The position numbers were made by a program, and so were the translations under genes. From NCBI RefSeq assembly GCF_001423495.1, contig NZ_LMOG01000008.1, positions 1 through 64,000 of the forward strand: DNA of 64,000 bases, written 5' to 3'. The notes under the pieces were generated by a model, which searched no databases, was not told where the DNA came from, and was given only the letters and a program-made list of their open reading frames with translations. The stretch comes from Xanthomonas sp. Leaf131. GTDB taxonomy: Bacteria; Pseudomonadota; Gammaproteobacteria; Xanthomonadales; Xanthomonadaceae. Below, piece after piece: positions 29,721 to 38,750 of the stretch (position 1 is its first letter; each line of letters starts with the position of its first letter).

Positions 29721-30485
29721 TTACGGCTCCAGTAACCGGTAATGCATCCCGCGCACCACCGCCTCGACACGATTGCGTGCGCCCAATTTGCGTGCGGCCG
29801 AGGTCAGATGCAGGTTGACCGTCGCGGTGGAACGATTGAGTGCGGCCGCGATGCTTTTCGCAGTCAGCCCTTTGGCCGAGTACTGCAGGCACTCGCGCTC
29901 GCGGCGGGTCAGTGCGATGTGGTGACAGCGACGTTCCTGCGGATCCAGCAGCTCCTGCGCGCGCGCCTGAAACGCGTGTGCCAGCAACAGAAATGGCGAC
30001 AGCTGCGCTTCGGCCAGCCGCGGCGCCTCCGCCGCGACCGCATCGACCGCGCCACTGAATGTTGCGAACGCACCCCCAGGCAGATGCAACGGCACGGTGA
30101 CACCGGTTCCCATGCCGCTATCGCACAGATACCGCGTCACCTGCCGATGCTGGCCGCCGACATATTCCACCCCCTCCATCTCGCCGTCGGTGCGGTAGGA
30201 CCACACGAATGGCGTCATGCGCCGCGTTGCGCGCTGCTGAACAGGGTCATGTTGGTAGTACCCGTGCTCGCACCAGACATGTTGCATATCGCCCGGTGCG
30301 TTGCGCTGCATGAACACCGATGGCGTGATCAGCGCGCCCTCCAGGCTCAATGGCACCGGCGCATAGTCATAGACCAGCGACTGGAAGCCCAGGCCGCAAA
30401 CGTCGCGAAACACCCGATCCAGGCAGGCATTGAGCGTATGCAGCGCCTGCAAATCTCGGCCCAGGCTGGCCAGCGTGTCGAACAT
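29721..30485 (-). CDS. xccR: LuxR-family solo regulator (XccR/OryR type, plant-signal responsive)
   Basis: A 254-residue regulator with an autoinducer-binding domain (about 15-175) and a C-terminal GerE-type HTH (about 190-250; LTRRERECLQYSAKGLTAKS, TVNLHL). There is no luxI nearby. Set to TraR numbering through the DP pair (D80-P81 here), the positions normally Trp57 and Tyr61 are Met67 and Trp71, while Trp85 is kept (Trp95). This Met/Trp pair marks the plant-associated solos that answer plant compounds rather than acyl-homoserine lactones. The symbol follows the Xcc orthologue; X. oryzae calls it oryR. Confidence 0.9.
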   Translation of the reverse strand: MFDTLASLGRDLQALHTLNACLDRVFRDVCGLGFQSLVYDYAPVPLSLEGALITPSVFMQRNAPGDMQHVWCEHGYYQHDPVQQRATRRMTPFVWSYRTDGEMEGVEYVGGQHRQVTRYLCDSGMGTGVTVPLHLPGGAFATFSGAVDAVAAEAPRLAEAQLSPFLLLAHAFQARAQELLDPQERRCHHIALTRRERECLQYSAKGLTAKSIAAALNRSTATVNLHLTSAARKLGARNRVEAVVRGMHYRLLEP

Positions 30486-30537
30486 GGTGGGTCCTTCGAT
30501 GACAGCATGTGCCGCTGGACGATATCCAGCAGGGAAA

Positions 30538-30557
30538 ACCTAGCACTTTTACCAATG
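30538..30557 (+). promoter_or_regulatory. Second lux-box-like site, between xccR and the permease
   Basis: The plus strand reads ACCTAGCACTTTTACCAATG. It shares ACCT, TTTTACCA and scattered bases (14 of 20) with the pip operator, in the orientation of the permease gene. It is 53 bp upstream of the xccR start and 123 bp upstream of the permease start. Fit to the ideal lux box is weaker than at pip. Confidence 0.55.
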
Positions 30558-30679
30558 GATGGGCTTGTCGGCCGCATTATCGTCACAATGCCGGTCAGCT
30601 AGCTGCACCGCAGCATTCACGTACACGCGCCCGATCGCGCCTGTCGTGCGCCCCGGCCTTCCTTTCAGCGGACACCTGC

Positions 30680-32065
30680 ATGACCGACACACCACGCCGC
30701 GACGATGCGGCCGCGCTGGAACGCTTTGGCTATACACAGGAGCTCAAGCGGCAGCTCACGCTCAAGGATCTGCTGATCTACGGGCTGGTGTTCATGGTGC
30801 CCACCGCGCCGTTTTCGATCTTCGGTGGCGTGTTCGATATCAGCGCCGGAATGGTGCCGCTGACCTATCTGGTCGGCTTCGTGGCGATGCTGTTCACCGC
30901 GCTGAGCTACCAGCAGATGTCGCAGGCGTTTCCAGTGGCCGGCTCGGTGTATGCGTACGTGGGGCGCGGGCTGAGCAGCGGCATGGGGTTTCTGGCCGGC
31001 TGGGCGATCCTGCTCGATTATCTTTTGGTGCCCACCCTGCTCTATGTGGTGGGCGCCAATGCGATGCACAACGTGTTGCCGGCAGTGCCGCAGCCGGCGT
31101 GGATCGCGTTCTTCGTGGTGCTCAATACGCTGGTCAATCTGCGCGGCATCGAAACCACCGCGCGAGCCAATCGTTTCTTTCTGTATGCGCAGTTGACGGT
31201 GCTAGCGGTATTCGTGGCGTTGGCGAGCCTGGCGATCCAACGCGGCGTCAACGGTGCGCACTGGAACCTGCGTCCGTTCTACAACCCACAGGCGTTTTCG
31301 CCGCAGCTGATCTTCAGCGCCTTGTCGGTGGCGGTGGTGTCGTTTCTGGGCTTCGATGCAATCTCCACGCTGTCGGAAGAAACCCGTGGCGGCGACCGTG
31401 TGGTCGGGCGCGCCACCTTGATGGCGTTACTGATGGTGGCGGGCCTGTTCGTCCTGCAGACCTGGCTGGCGGCGCTGTTGCAACCGAATCTGCAGCGCTA
31501 TCCCAATGCACAGGCCTCCAACGATGCGTTCTTCGAGATCGGGCGGCTGATCGCCGGGCCGTGGCTGCAGATCGTCATCGCGCTGACGGTGGCAATCAGC
31601 GCGGCGATTGCCAATTCGCTGGTTGCGCAGGCGGCGACCTCGCGCTTGTTGTTCGCCATGGCACGCGACCGTCAGCTGCCGGGGTTCTTGCGCTACATCC
31701 ATCCGCGTACCGGCGTGCCGCAGCGCGCCATCCTGTTGGTGGCGGGTTTGAGCATGGTGCTGGGCGAAGTGTTTGTTGGCCAGATCGCGTTGCTGTCCTC
31801 GTTGTGCAACGTCGGCGCGCTCACCGCTTTCATCCTGTTGCACGTTGCGGTGCTGTGGCACTTCCGCGGGCGAGGCCGCAGCCTGCTCTTGCATGTTGCG
31901 ACGCCGTTGATCGGCATCGTGATCCTGGCCTACGTGTTGATCAATGCCGACCGGCATGCGCAATTGGGCGGTACCGCGTGGATGGCGGTGGGGCTATTGG
32001 TGCTGGCGTTCTTGAAAGTCAGCGGTCGCTCCACCGAGTTTCGCGCCAGCGACGCGTTGGAGTAG
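30680..32065 (+). CDS. APC-superfamily amino acid/amine permease
   Basis: A 461-residue, 12-helix transporter divergent from xccR. The conserved first helices read LIYGLVFMVPTAPFSIFGG and QMSQAFPVAGSVYAYVGRG. It is distant from the permease at 25334. The placement beside a plant-signal LuxR solo suggests uptake of a plant amine or amino acid, possibly the signal or its precursor; this is inference. Met 30680 follows the only plausible N-terminus; the frame runs open further back. Confidence 0.87.
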   Translation: MTDTPRRDDAAALERFGYTQELKRQLTLKDLLIYGLVFMVPTAPFSIFGGVFDISAGMVPLTYLVGFVAMLFTALSYQQMSQAFPVAGSVYAYVGRGLSSGMGFLAGWAILLDYLLVPTLLYVVGANAMHNVLPAVPQPAWIAFFVVLNTLVNLRGIETTARANRFFLYAQLTVLAVFVALASLAIQRGVNGAHWNLRPFYNPQAFSPQLIFSALSVAVVSFLGFDAISTLSEETRGGDRVVGRATLMALLMVAGLFVLQTWLAALLQPNLQRYPNAQASNDAFFEIGRLIAGPWLQIVIALTVAISAAIANSLVAQAATSRLLFAMARDRQLPGFLRYIHPRTGVPQRAILLVAGLSMVLGEVFVGQIALLSSLCNVGALTAFILLHVAVLWHFRGRGRSLLLHVATPLIGIVILAYVLINADRHAQLGGTAWMAVGLLVLAFLKVSGRSTEFRASDALE

Positions 32066-32539
32066 CTGCAGGTGTCGCTGTGCTGCAATGCGTTGCTGTG
32101 CAGTTGGTCGTCGGCAATCGACCTTGCGTCTCAGGCCGTGCAGCGCGCACGCAGTGCAAGCGTTAGCAGGCTTTAGCCGGGGTCTACCTCATCGCACGCT
32201 TGCAATGCTCGGTTGCGCCGCTGCGTGCAGCCGCGCACATGCATCTGCACGCGATTTGCATTGCGTTGCGGCGCCACGCTGGATGCTTGCGCATGCGCCG
32301 TTTACCCAACCATCTCGATGACGCCTTCCATACGCGTCGGGTCACACGGTGCGTGCGTGACGAAACAGATTGACGCTGCCGAAAGCGATCATCTTTTTCT
32401 TGACTGCCCACCTCTGAACGAGATTTTCAGCACATATTCAGTTTGAAACATTCGCTAGTCTCGTTCGGCGCCACTGATGGCGCCCGCACGCTGCGGCCCC
32501 CGCCGCGGCCTGTCGTTCCCTGACGAGTAAGGACTACCC
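32066..32539. other. Intergenic region permease to protease
   Basis: 474 bp without a supported gene. The first 300 bp show only short shadow frames. The last 150 bp are A+T-richer and include an imperfect PIP-box-like motif TTCGC-N8-TTCGG at 32451-32468, 72 bp before the protease start. A GGCGCCACTGATGGCGCC inverted repeat lies just past it. Confidence 0.5.
32451..32468 (+). promoter_or_regulatory. Imperfect PIP-box-like motif
   Basis: TTCGC, eight bases, TTCGG. Imperfect plant-inducible-promoter boxes with an N8 spacer are described for Xanthomonas HrpX targets. A match this short can arise by chance, so HrpX control of the protease is only a hypothesis. Confidence 0.3.
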
Positions 32540-33937
32540 ATGAATCGCAAGAATGCGTTGTACCTGGCGTTGTTTTCCGCCGTTTCCGGCTCCGCACTGG
32601 CAGCGCCGCCGACCGAGATGGACGCAGCGCCAGTCAGCACTGCGCCGCAAGCGGCCAAACTCGGCGCGGCAACATTGCAATCGGCAAGTCTGCGTGGCGG
32701 CATTCTGCCTACGCGCGTGGTGCAACTCACTGCGCCCACCAGCACCGAGATCAGTCGCGTGCGTGAGCGTCGTATTGCACAGGTCAAACATGGGCAGCCG
32801 TTGCAGATCGGTTTTTCGCGTGCAGTTGCCAAGCCGTTGGTGAATCTGGGCACGCTCGATTGGCAGATGGCCAATGATGGCTCGCGCGTTGCGACCTTGA
32901 AGGTCAGCTCTGCACAGGCGGCGTCTTTGCGTGCATCGCTGACACTGCGCGGAGCCGGCGCAACGCCAGGCGATCCGTCCAAGGTGACGCTGCGCTTTGC
33001 CGGCGACGACGGCCGCGTGTTCGAGCAATCCGGCGCAAGTTTCGCTGCCGGCGGCAACGACATCGGTTGGTCGCCGACCGTGAGCGGCGAGAATCTGTTG
33101 GTCGAACTCTCGCTGCCGGCCGGCCAGTATCCGGAAAACTTCAGCCTGAGCATTCCGCAGCTGTCGCATCTGGACATCAGCCCCACCGCCAGCGCGCGCG
33201 ACATGATGACCATTGCCATTGGCGAGAGCGATTCCTGCCAGAACGACATCGTCTGCCGCGCCAATCCCACCGCCGGCTTCACCAGTGCGGCAAAAGCGGT
33301 GGCACGCATGGTGTTCACCACCAGCCAGGGCTCGTTCCTGTGCACCGGCACCTTGCTCAACAACACCAACTCGCCCAAGCGCAATCTGTTCTGGACTGCG
33401 GCGCACTGCATCAGCACGCAGACCGTTGCCAACTCGCTGCAGACCTACTGGTTCTACGATGCGGCCAGCTGCAACGGCAACACCGCCAGCTCGCAGGCGA
33501 CCACGCTGACCGGCGGTGCGTTCCTGCGTCACGCCAATACCACGCGTGATACCGCGTTGCTGGAGCTGAAGACCGCTCCGCCGAGCGGCGCGTTTTATGC
33601 GGCCTGGAACAGCGCGGCAATCGGTGCCACCGGCACGGCGATCGTCGGCATCCATCACCCGTCCGGCGACGTCAAGAAGTATTCGCTGGGCAGCGTGAAT
33701 GGGCTGAGCACCTCCATCGACGGCAAGAGCCCGCTGTACCGTGTGGTCTGGAACGACGGCGTGACCGAAGGCGGCTCGTCCGGCTCGGGCCTGTTCACCA
33801 TCGCCAGCGGCGGTGCGTATCAGCTGCGCGGCGGCCTGTATGGCGGCTACTCGTTCTGCACCGCGCAGACCGATCCGGATTACTACTCGCGCTTCTCGGA
33901 CGTGTATTCCACCATTTCCACCTACTTCGGCCCGTAA
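32540..33937 (+). CDS. Secreted trypsin-like serine protease (lysyl-endopeptidase-like, S1)
   Basis: A 465-residue extracellular protease with a signal peptide (cleavage near ALA-AP), a propeptide-like N-terminal part (to about residue 225) and a chymotrypsin-fold domain. The triad is His289 (WTAAHC), Asp337 (RDTALLEL) and Ser414 (EGGSSGSG). Six or more cysteines in the mature part suggest disulfides, as in Achromobacter/Lysobacter lysyl endopeptidases. Likely a type II secreted degradative enzyme. Confidence 0.9.
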   Translation: MNRKNALYLALFSAVSGSALAAPPTEMDAAPVSTAPQAAKLGAATLQSASLRGGILPTRVVQLTAPTSTEISRVRERRIAQVKHGQPLQIGFSRAVAKPLVNLGTLDWQMANDGSRVATLKVSSAQAASLRASLTLRGAGATPGDPSKVTLRFAGDDGRVFEQSGASFAAGGNDIGWSPTVSGENLLVELSLPAGQYPENFSLSIPQLSHLDISPTASARDMMTIAIGESDSCQNDIVCRANPTAGFTSAAKAVARMVFTTSQGSFLCTGTLLNNTNSPKRNLFWTAAHCISTQTVANSLQTYWFYDAASCNGNTASSQATTLTGGAFLRHANTTRDTALLELKTAPPSGAFYAAWNSAAIGATGTAIVGIHHPSGDVKKYSLGSVNGLSTSIDGKSPLYRVVWNDGVTEGGSSGSGLFTIASGGAYQLRGGLYGGYSFCTAQTDPDYYSRFSDVYSTISTYFGP

Positions 33938-33951
33938 GCGGTCGATCAATG

Positions 33952-33983
33952 CACATGGCAGGCGGTGTCTCGCCTGCCATGTG
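33952..33983 (+). terminator. Strong hairpin after the protease gene
   Basis: A perfect 13-bp stem CACATGGCAGGCG / CGCCTGCCATGTG with a 6-nt loop begins 15 bp after the protease stop. No U-tract follows, so it may work as a stabiliser or a terminator of intrinsic-like type. Confidence 0.65.
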
Positions 33984-34067
33984 TGACTACGCTGGCTTGC
34001 GTGTAGCACTTCATCTGCATCGCCTTGATGATGCAGACTTGGCAGCTCGTCCTTCATCTGGATCGGT

Positions 34068-34487
34068 ATGCCCGCTCAACGCAGTCGTTTTGCAATCGCC
34101 GCTTATGCAATCGCCGCGCTCATGCTCGTGACCTTGTCGCTGCAGGTCACCGCCAGTGCAGCCGGCAAGCCCGCCAATCGCGAAGACGTCAAGGCATACG
34201 CGCTCCAACTGTGCCTGGACAACAACTATGCGCGTAGCGGCAAATACAGCTCTGATCAGCTCCGCGATCGCTCGTATCTGCTGACGACCTATGCGCTGGA
34301 CAATGCCAAGGCCGGCGCCACCGACCGCCTGCATCGCTATGTTGCCGAGCAGACGGCGGACTTTGATCGCGCCGAAGTGCCGATGAAGGACGAAGCGCGC
34401 CGAGGCCCGTTCAACAGGATCTTTGCGCAATGCATGGCGTTTTACCGTTCGCCTGCGTTGAGCGAGTTCATTGCACACAAGCTCTGA
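34068..34487 (+). CDS. Small exported protein, Tai4 (T6SS amidase immunity)-like
   Basis: A 139-residue protein with a signal peptide (residues 8-31, cleavage near ASA-AG) and a helical mature part with two cysteines (ALQLCLDNNY, FAQCMAFYR) that may pair. The pattern of an early Cys helix followed by a C-terminal Cys and a short periplasmic body resembles Tai4 immunity proteins, which block the peptidoglycan amidase Tae4. No amidase or T6SS gene is adjacent, so it would be an orphan. The assignment is tentative; otherwise it is a hypothetical periplasmic protein. Confidence 0.55.
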   Translation: MPAQRSRFAIAAYAIAALMLVTLSLQVTASAAGKPANREDVKAYALQLCLDNNYARSGKYSSDQLRDRSYLLTTYALDNAKAGATDRLHRYVAEQTADFDRAEVPMKDEARRGPFNRIFAQCMAFYRSPALSEFIAHKL

Positions 34488-34588
34488 GCCGGAGTGCGCA
34501 GTCGCAGGCCTGACCGCCTCGCGATAGTCTGATGCAACGTCACTCGTTGCCCGGCAAGCCTTCCATCACGCTTCGACAGGAGCCCGCA

Positions 34589-35596
34589 ATGTCCGCACCT
34601 TCCACACGCCACTCCCGTCGCGAGGTGCTGCGCATCGCGCTGGCAGCGGGCACATTGAGCGTGGCAAGCCACCTCGGTGCTGCAATACGCGGCGAGACGA
34701 AGGAGGACGTTGCGCCATCTGCCCCCATCTCGCCGGCACCCTTTCCGGTCAACCGCAGCGTACTGGTCCTGCTCGGCACCAAGGGCGGGCCAACGCCGTC
34801 ACCGCTGCGCGCAGCAGCCGCCAATGCGCTGGTCATCGACGGGCAGCCCTACCTGATCGATTGCGGCAACGGGGTTGCGCAGCAACTGGCCAAAGCCGGC
34901 ATCCGCCTGCCTGCGCTGCGCGACATCTTTCTCACCCATCATCACTCCGATCACAACGCCGACCTGCTCAACGTGGTGTGGCTGGCGTGGGCAAGCGGGC
35001 TGCAGACGCCGGTGCATTTGTACGGCCCACCCGGTATCGCAAAGATGGTCGACGCGTTTGTCGACATGAATGCCATCGACATCGAGGCACGCATTCGCGA
35101 AGAAGGCCGCCCGCCGTTCAAGCAGCTGATCCAGGTGCACGAGTTCGACCAGCCCGGCACGGTGCTGCAAAACGATCAGGTCACCGTTACCGCCACACTG
35201 GTGGATCACTACACGCTCAAGCCCGCGTTCGCCTACCGTTTCGCCGCGCGCGACCGTACCGTGGTGTTCTCCGGCGATACACGTTACCTGCCCGCGTTGG
35301 CCGAGTTCGCGAAAGACACCGACATCCTGGTGCACGAGGTGATGTACTTGCCCGCGCTGGAAAAGATGCTCAAGACCAACGATAACGCGCCGACCTTGCT
35401 CGACCATCTGCTCAAGAGCCATTCCACCAGCGAAGAGGTCGGACGGATCGCTGCCGCCGCCAATGCGAAATTGCTGGTGCTCAATCATTTCGTCCCCGGC
35501 GGCGACCCCAGCATCACCGATGCGATGTGGAGCGAAGGCGCACGCAAGCACTACGCCGGGCCGATTGTGGTCGGCGCGGATATGATGCGGCTTTAG
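34589..35596 (+). CDS. MBL-fold metallo-hydrolase with Tat signal
   Basis: A 335-residue exported metallo-beta-lactamase-fold hydrolase. The N-terminus has a twin-arginine motif SRREVLR (9-15) and a hydrophobic stretch. The metal site is HHHSDH (117-122), followed by further ligands in DHYTLKP, FSGDTRY and LNHFVPGGD. It resembles arylsulfatase/RNase Z-like exported hydrolases. An AGGAG precedes Met 34589. The substrate is unknown. Confidence 0.88.
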   Translation: MSAPSTRHSRREVLRIALAAGTLSVASHLGAAIRGETKEDVAPSAPISPAPFPVNRSVLVLLGTKGGPTPSPLRAAAANALVIDGQPYLIDCGNGVAQQLAKAGIRLPALRDIFLTHHHSDHNADLLNVVWLAWASGLQTPVHLYGPPGIAKMVDAFVDMNAIDIEARIREEGRPPFKQLIQVHEFDQPGTVLQNDQVTVTATLVDHYTLKPAFAYRFAARDRTVVFSGDTRYLPALAEFAKDTDILVHEVMYLPALEKMLKTNDNAPTLLDHLLKSHSTSEEVGRIAAAANAKLLVLNHFVPGGDPSITDAMWSEGARKHYAGPIVVGADMMRL

Positions 35597-35760
35597 CGGC
35601 ACATGGGTTCGTACAGACACGACAAGTGCGTTGGTGGCAGCGCGATGGGTGATGGCCGTTGCTGCACAGCGCTGTCGGACAGACATGCGTCGCCGGATTG
35701 CAGCGCACCTTCACTGTGCAGCGCCTGCCCTTGCCCCCATTGTCCGAGCGGTTTACGCCG

Positions 35761-37134
35761 ATGTTTTTGACGATGTCCTTGCTGCACATTGCCGTGTTGG
35801 TCGTGGCTGTGGTGATCTGCCCATTGCTGGCGCTGCTGGGCATCCAGCTGGTCGGCGTTGGGGTGATGAAAGCCTATTGTCTGTGCAGCCTGGCGATGCG
35901 TGGCGCTCGAGCGCGGGTGGGACTCGGCAAGCATTCAAAGGCATCCTCCAGACACGCCAAGCGCCAGAAAAAAAGCCGAGCCGGCACTGCAAGCCAGATG
36001 TCGCTTGCGCAGCAGCAACAGCGTGTGCCGCCGTTCTGGACCGCGCTCAGCCTGGCCGGCGCGGTGGCAGCCCTGGCCTGGTTGCTGCTGCATTTCCCCA
36101 CGCCCGCCGAGCTGCAGCGCCTGTGCGGGCAGCTGTTCCGCTACCAGGCCACCCGCATCAGCATCACCTTGCGGCGCGACGATGCGGCTGCGCGCCGTGC
36201 GCTGCTGGACACCTTCATCCCGCTGTTGCAGACCGAAAGCCGGCGCATCCGCCACGGCGGCGGCGGCCACACCACCACGGCCGATGTCGTGAGCCATTAC
36301 CGGTTTATCGATGGGCGATTCGAGATCGCCGCTGGCGGCGTGATCCCGGCCGACCGCCTGGCAGTCGTGTCGTACGGTCTACAGGCGCTGAGCGGGATTC
36401 AAGGTGCGAACGCCATCCCCACCCGTGCCCCCGCGCAGTTGCAGCTGCGCGGCAGGCGCGTGCGCGCCGACATCCTGCCGCGCACGGCGATGCTGATCAC
36501 CGATGTGCTGCCTGTGCCTCCGTTTATCGACCGCTGCTACCTGCGCGTATTGGCCGTGCTACCGGGCGATGTCGCACGCGCCATGTTGGCAGATGCGCAA
36601 GCGCCGGACGCGACACGCCAGGGCAGCATCACGCTAACCACGCAGCCGCCCCTGCACGGGTCCAGCTACACGCTGGTCGGCATGCGGTCAGGCCGCTTCG
36701 GGATCGGCAATGATCCGCTGGAGCAACCGGCATCCCCGATGCAGGTCGAGCTGCAGTTGCTGCCGCAAGGCGTTGACCCCCAAGTCATGGCGTGCGAAGT
36801 CGCCTTACCGCGCGCCACCGACCCACTGCTGATGGCCGCCGCCATGCTCGCCACCTTTCCGGCACTGGACAACCAGGTGGCTGGCGTCGAAACCGTGGCA
36901 GCAACCGCATTCTCTCCCTGGTACGGCCGCGGCTGGATTGCGGTGCCTGCCATCGCATCCGGCAGCGCCGATGCCGCTGCTTGCGATGACCAGCAACGCC
37001 GCAAGACAGATGCGCTGCTCGACGCAATCCACGCGGGCTGCAATGCACCCGACGCGGACAGGCGCACCTGTGCCATCCATGCGGCGCGACAGGCAGATGC
37101 CAGCAAGGAGTTGCAGCGCTGCCTGGCACAATAG
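35761..37134 (+). CDS. Hypothetical membrane protein
   Basis: About 457 residues, not recognised. Two hydrophobic segments (about residues 4-38 and 98-115) flank a strongly basic stretch (GARARVGLGKHSKASSRHAKRQKK), so the basic loop should be cytosolic and the long C-terminal part periplasmic. The C-terminal half has four late cysteines (ACDDQQ, AGCNAP, RTCAIH, QRCLAQ). No Shine-Dalgarno stands out at 35761; the frame is open back to a TTG at 35659. It converges on the halogenase gene. Confidence 0.65.
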   Translation: MFLTMSLLHIAVLVVAVVICPLLALLGIQLVGVGVMKAYCLCSLAMRGARARVGLGKHSKASSRHAKRQKKSRAGTASQMSLAQQQQRVPPFWTALSLAGAVAALAWLLLHFPTPAELQRLCGQLFRYQATRISITLRRDDAAARRALLDTFIPLLQTESRRIRHGGGGHTTTADVVSHYRFIDGRFEIAAGGVIPADRLAVVSYGLQALSGIQGANAIPTRAPAQLQLRGRRVRADILPRTAMLITDVLPVPPFIDRCYLRVLAVLPGDVARAMLADAQAPDATRQGSITLTTQPPLHGSSYTLVGMRSGRFGIGNDPLEQPASPMQVELQLLPQGVDPQVMACEVALPRATDPLLMAAAMLATFPALDNQVAGVETVAATAFSPWYGRGWIAVPAIASGSADAAACDDQQRRKTDALLDAIHAGCNAPDADRRTCAIHAARQADASKELQRCLAQ

Positions 37135-37213
37135 CGACGCTGTCCACGCAGCATCCAGCGCTACATGTTCCTGCCCACATTGTTGGCAGCAACCCAACTG
37201 CGGCGCGGGAAAC

Positions 37214-38710
37214 CTAACCCCAGGCGCGCGCATCCATCTTGCAATACGCGCTGATGAAGTCCTGCTGCGGCGGCATCTGCTCCACCACGCGTTGGATCGG
37301 CTGCGCAATGCCATCCAGCAGGCGACGCAGATCGTTGTCCGACAATGCGGCCGCCAGCGGATGATGCTGCTGCGGCACGATGCCCTGCCCCAGCAAGACG
37401 TGGGTCCAGGAGTCGATGCGGAACAGTTCATCGGCACCTTGCCAGGCATGCGCGCGTTCGCGCCAGGCGCGTAGGCGCAAGGCCAGCGATTCGGGCAGTT
37501 CCATCTCGCGGCATTGGCGCCATAGCGGTTCGTCGCGCTGGGTGGCGTGGTAATGCAGGATGATGAAGTCGCGCACGTGTTCCATTTCGGCGCGGCTGAT
37601 GTCGTTGAACAGCTCCACCTGCGAGGGCGCGATGCCGTCTGCGGGGAACAAGCTGATCAGGCGCACCACGGCGGCGATGGTGAGATGGATGCTGGTGGAT
37701 TCCAGCGGTTCGATAAAGCCGCTGGCCAGGCCCAGCGACACCACGTTCTTGTTCCAGGCCTTGCGCCGGCGGCCGGTGCGGAACGGCACCAGCCAGGGAT
37801 CCTTGACCGCAGGCGCGGCGACGTCGCGCAACAGCTTGGCGTGGGCTTCGTCGTCGGACAGATGTCGGCTGGAAAATACCAGGCCGTTACCGACGCGATG
37901 CTGCAGCGGAATATGCCAGCGCCAGCCGGCCTCGTGCGCGATGGCGCGGGTGTACGGCACCGGCGGACCAAGCGCTTCGGTCTGCACCGCCACCGCGCGG
38001 TCGCACGGCAGCCAGTGGCTCCAGTCTTCGTAACCGGTGTGCAGCGTCTGCTCGATCAGCAAGCCGCGAAAGCCGCTGCAATCGATAAACAGATCGCCTT
38101 CGATCACCTGCCCGTCTTCCAGCACCAGCGCGGCCACATCGCCGCTGTCCGGCTGCAGCGTCACCTGCTGGATCTTGCCTTCGACACGTGTCACCCCGTG
38201 CGCTTCGCTGCGTGCGCGCAGAAACTTGGCATACAACGCGGCATCGAGATGATAAGCGTAGTTGACTGCCGGCTCGCGCAGCAGTGCAAAGCGATCCACG
38301 CGCGAGGCCACGGTTTCCAGGCAGTAATCGCCGAATGTACCGGGCATGCCGCGGCGCTGGCTTTCCAGCCACAGATGATGGAAGGCGCACACCAGCGTGC
38401 TCTGGCCGGTAATGCCGAAAGGATGGATATAGCGCTCGCCATGCCGGCGCCAATGCTCGAACGAAATCGACAACTTGAAGGTGCCGGCCACTGCGCGCAG
38501 AAATTCCTGCTCGTCGATCTGCAGGAAGCGATGGAAGGTGCGGATCGGCGGCACCGTGGATTCCCCAACGCCGACGGTGGCGATCTGATCGGACTCGACC
38601 AGGGTGATGTCCAGCAAGTCGCGGAATTGATGCGCCAACGCACAGGCAGCGATCCAGCCGGCGGTGCCGCCACCGGCGATGACGACCTTGCGGATTCTGG
38701 GCTGGGTCAC
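37214..38710 (-). CDS. Flavin-dependent tryptophan halogenase family protein
   Basis: A 498-residue FAD enzyme. The dinucleotide motif is GGGTAGW (13-19); the catalytic Lys79 lies in GTFKLSISFEHW, exactly as in PrnA; the halogenase motif WxWxIP is WRWHIP (263-268); the EPLEST block follows at 334-339. All hallmarks for halogenation are intact. In the TonB-receptor context its natural substrate is unknown and need not be tryptophan. It is the last gene of the receptor-SapC-cupin-halogenase unit. Confidence 0.9.
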   Translation of the reverse strand: MTQPRIRKVVIAGGGTAGWIAACALAHQFRDLLDITLVESDQIATVGVGESTVPPIRTFHRFLQIDEQEFLRAVAGTFKLSISFEHWRRHGERYIHPFGITGQSTLVCAFHHLWLESQRRGMPGTFGDYCLETVASRVDRFALLREPAVNYAYHLDAALYAKFLRARSEAHGVTRVEGKIQQVTLQPDSGDVAALVLEDGQVIEGDLFIDCSGFRGLLIEQTLHTGYEDWSHWLPCDRAVAVQTEALGPPVPYTRAIAHEAGWRWHIPLQHRVGNGLVFSSRHLSDDEAHAKLLRDVAAPAVKDPWLVPFRTGRRRKAWNKNVVSLGLASGFIEPLESTSIHLTIAAVVRLISLFPADGIAPSQVELFNDISRAEMEHVRDFIILHYHATQRDEPLWRQCREMELPESLALRLRAWRERAHAWQGADELFRIDSWTHVLLGQGIVPQQHHPLAAALSDNDLRRLLDGIAQPIQRVVEQMPPQQDFISAYCKMDARAWG

Positions 38711-38750
38711 TGCGCACTCCTGGGGGATGAATTTAGGGCGATGATGACCA

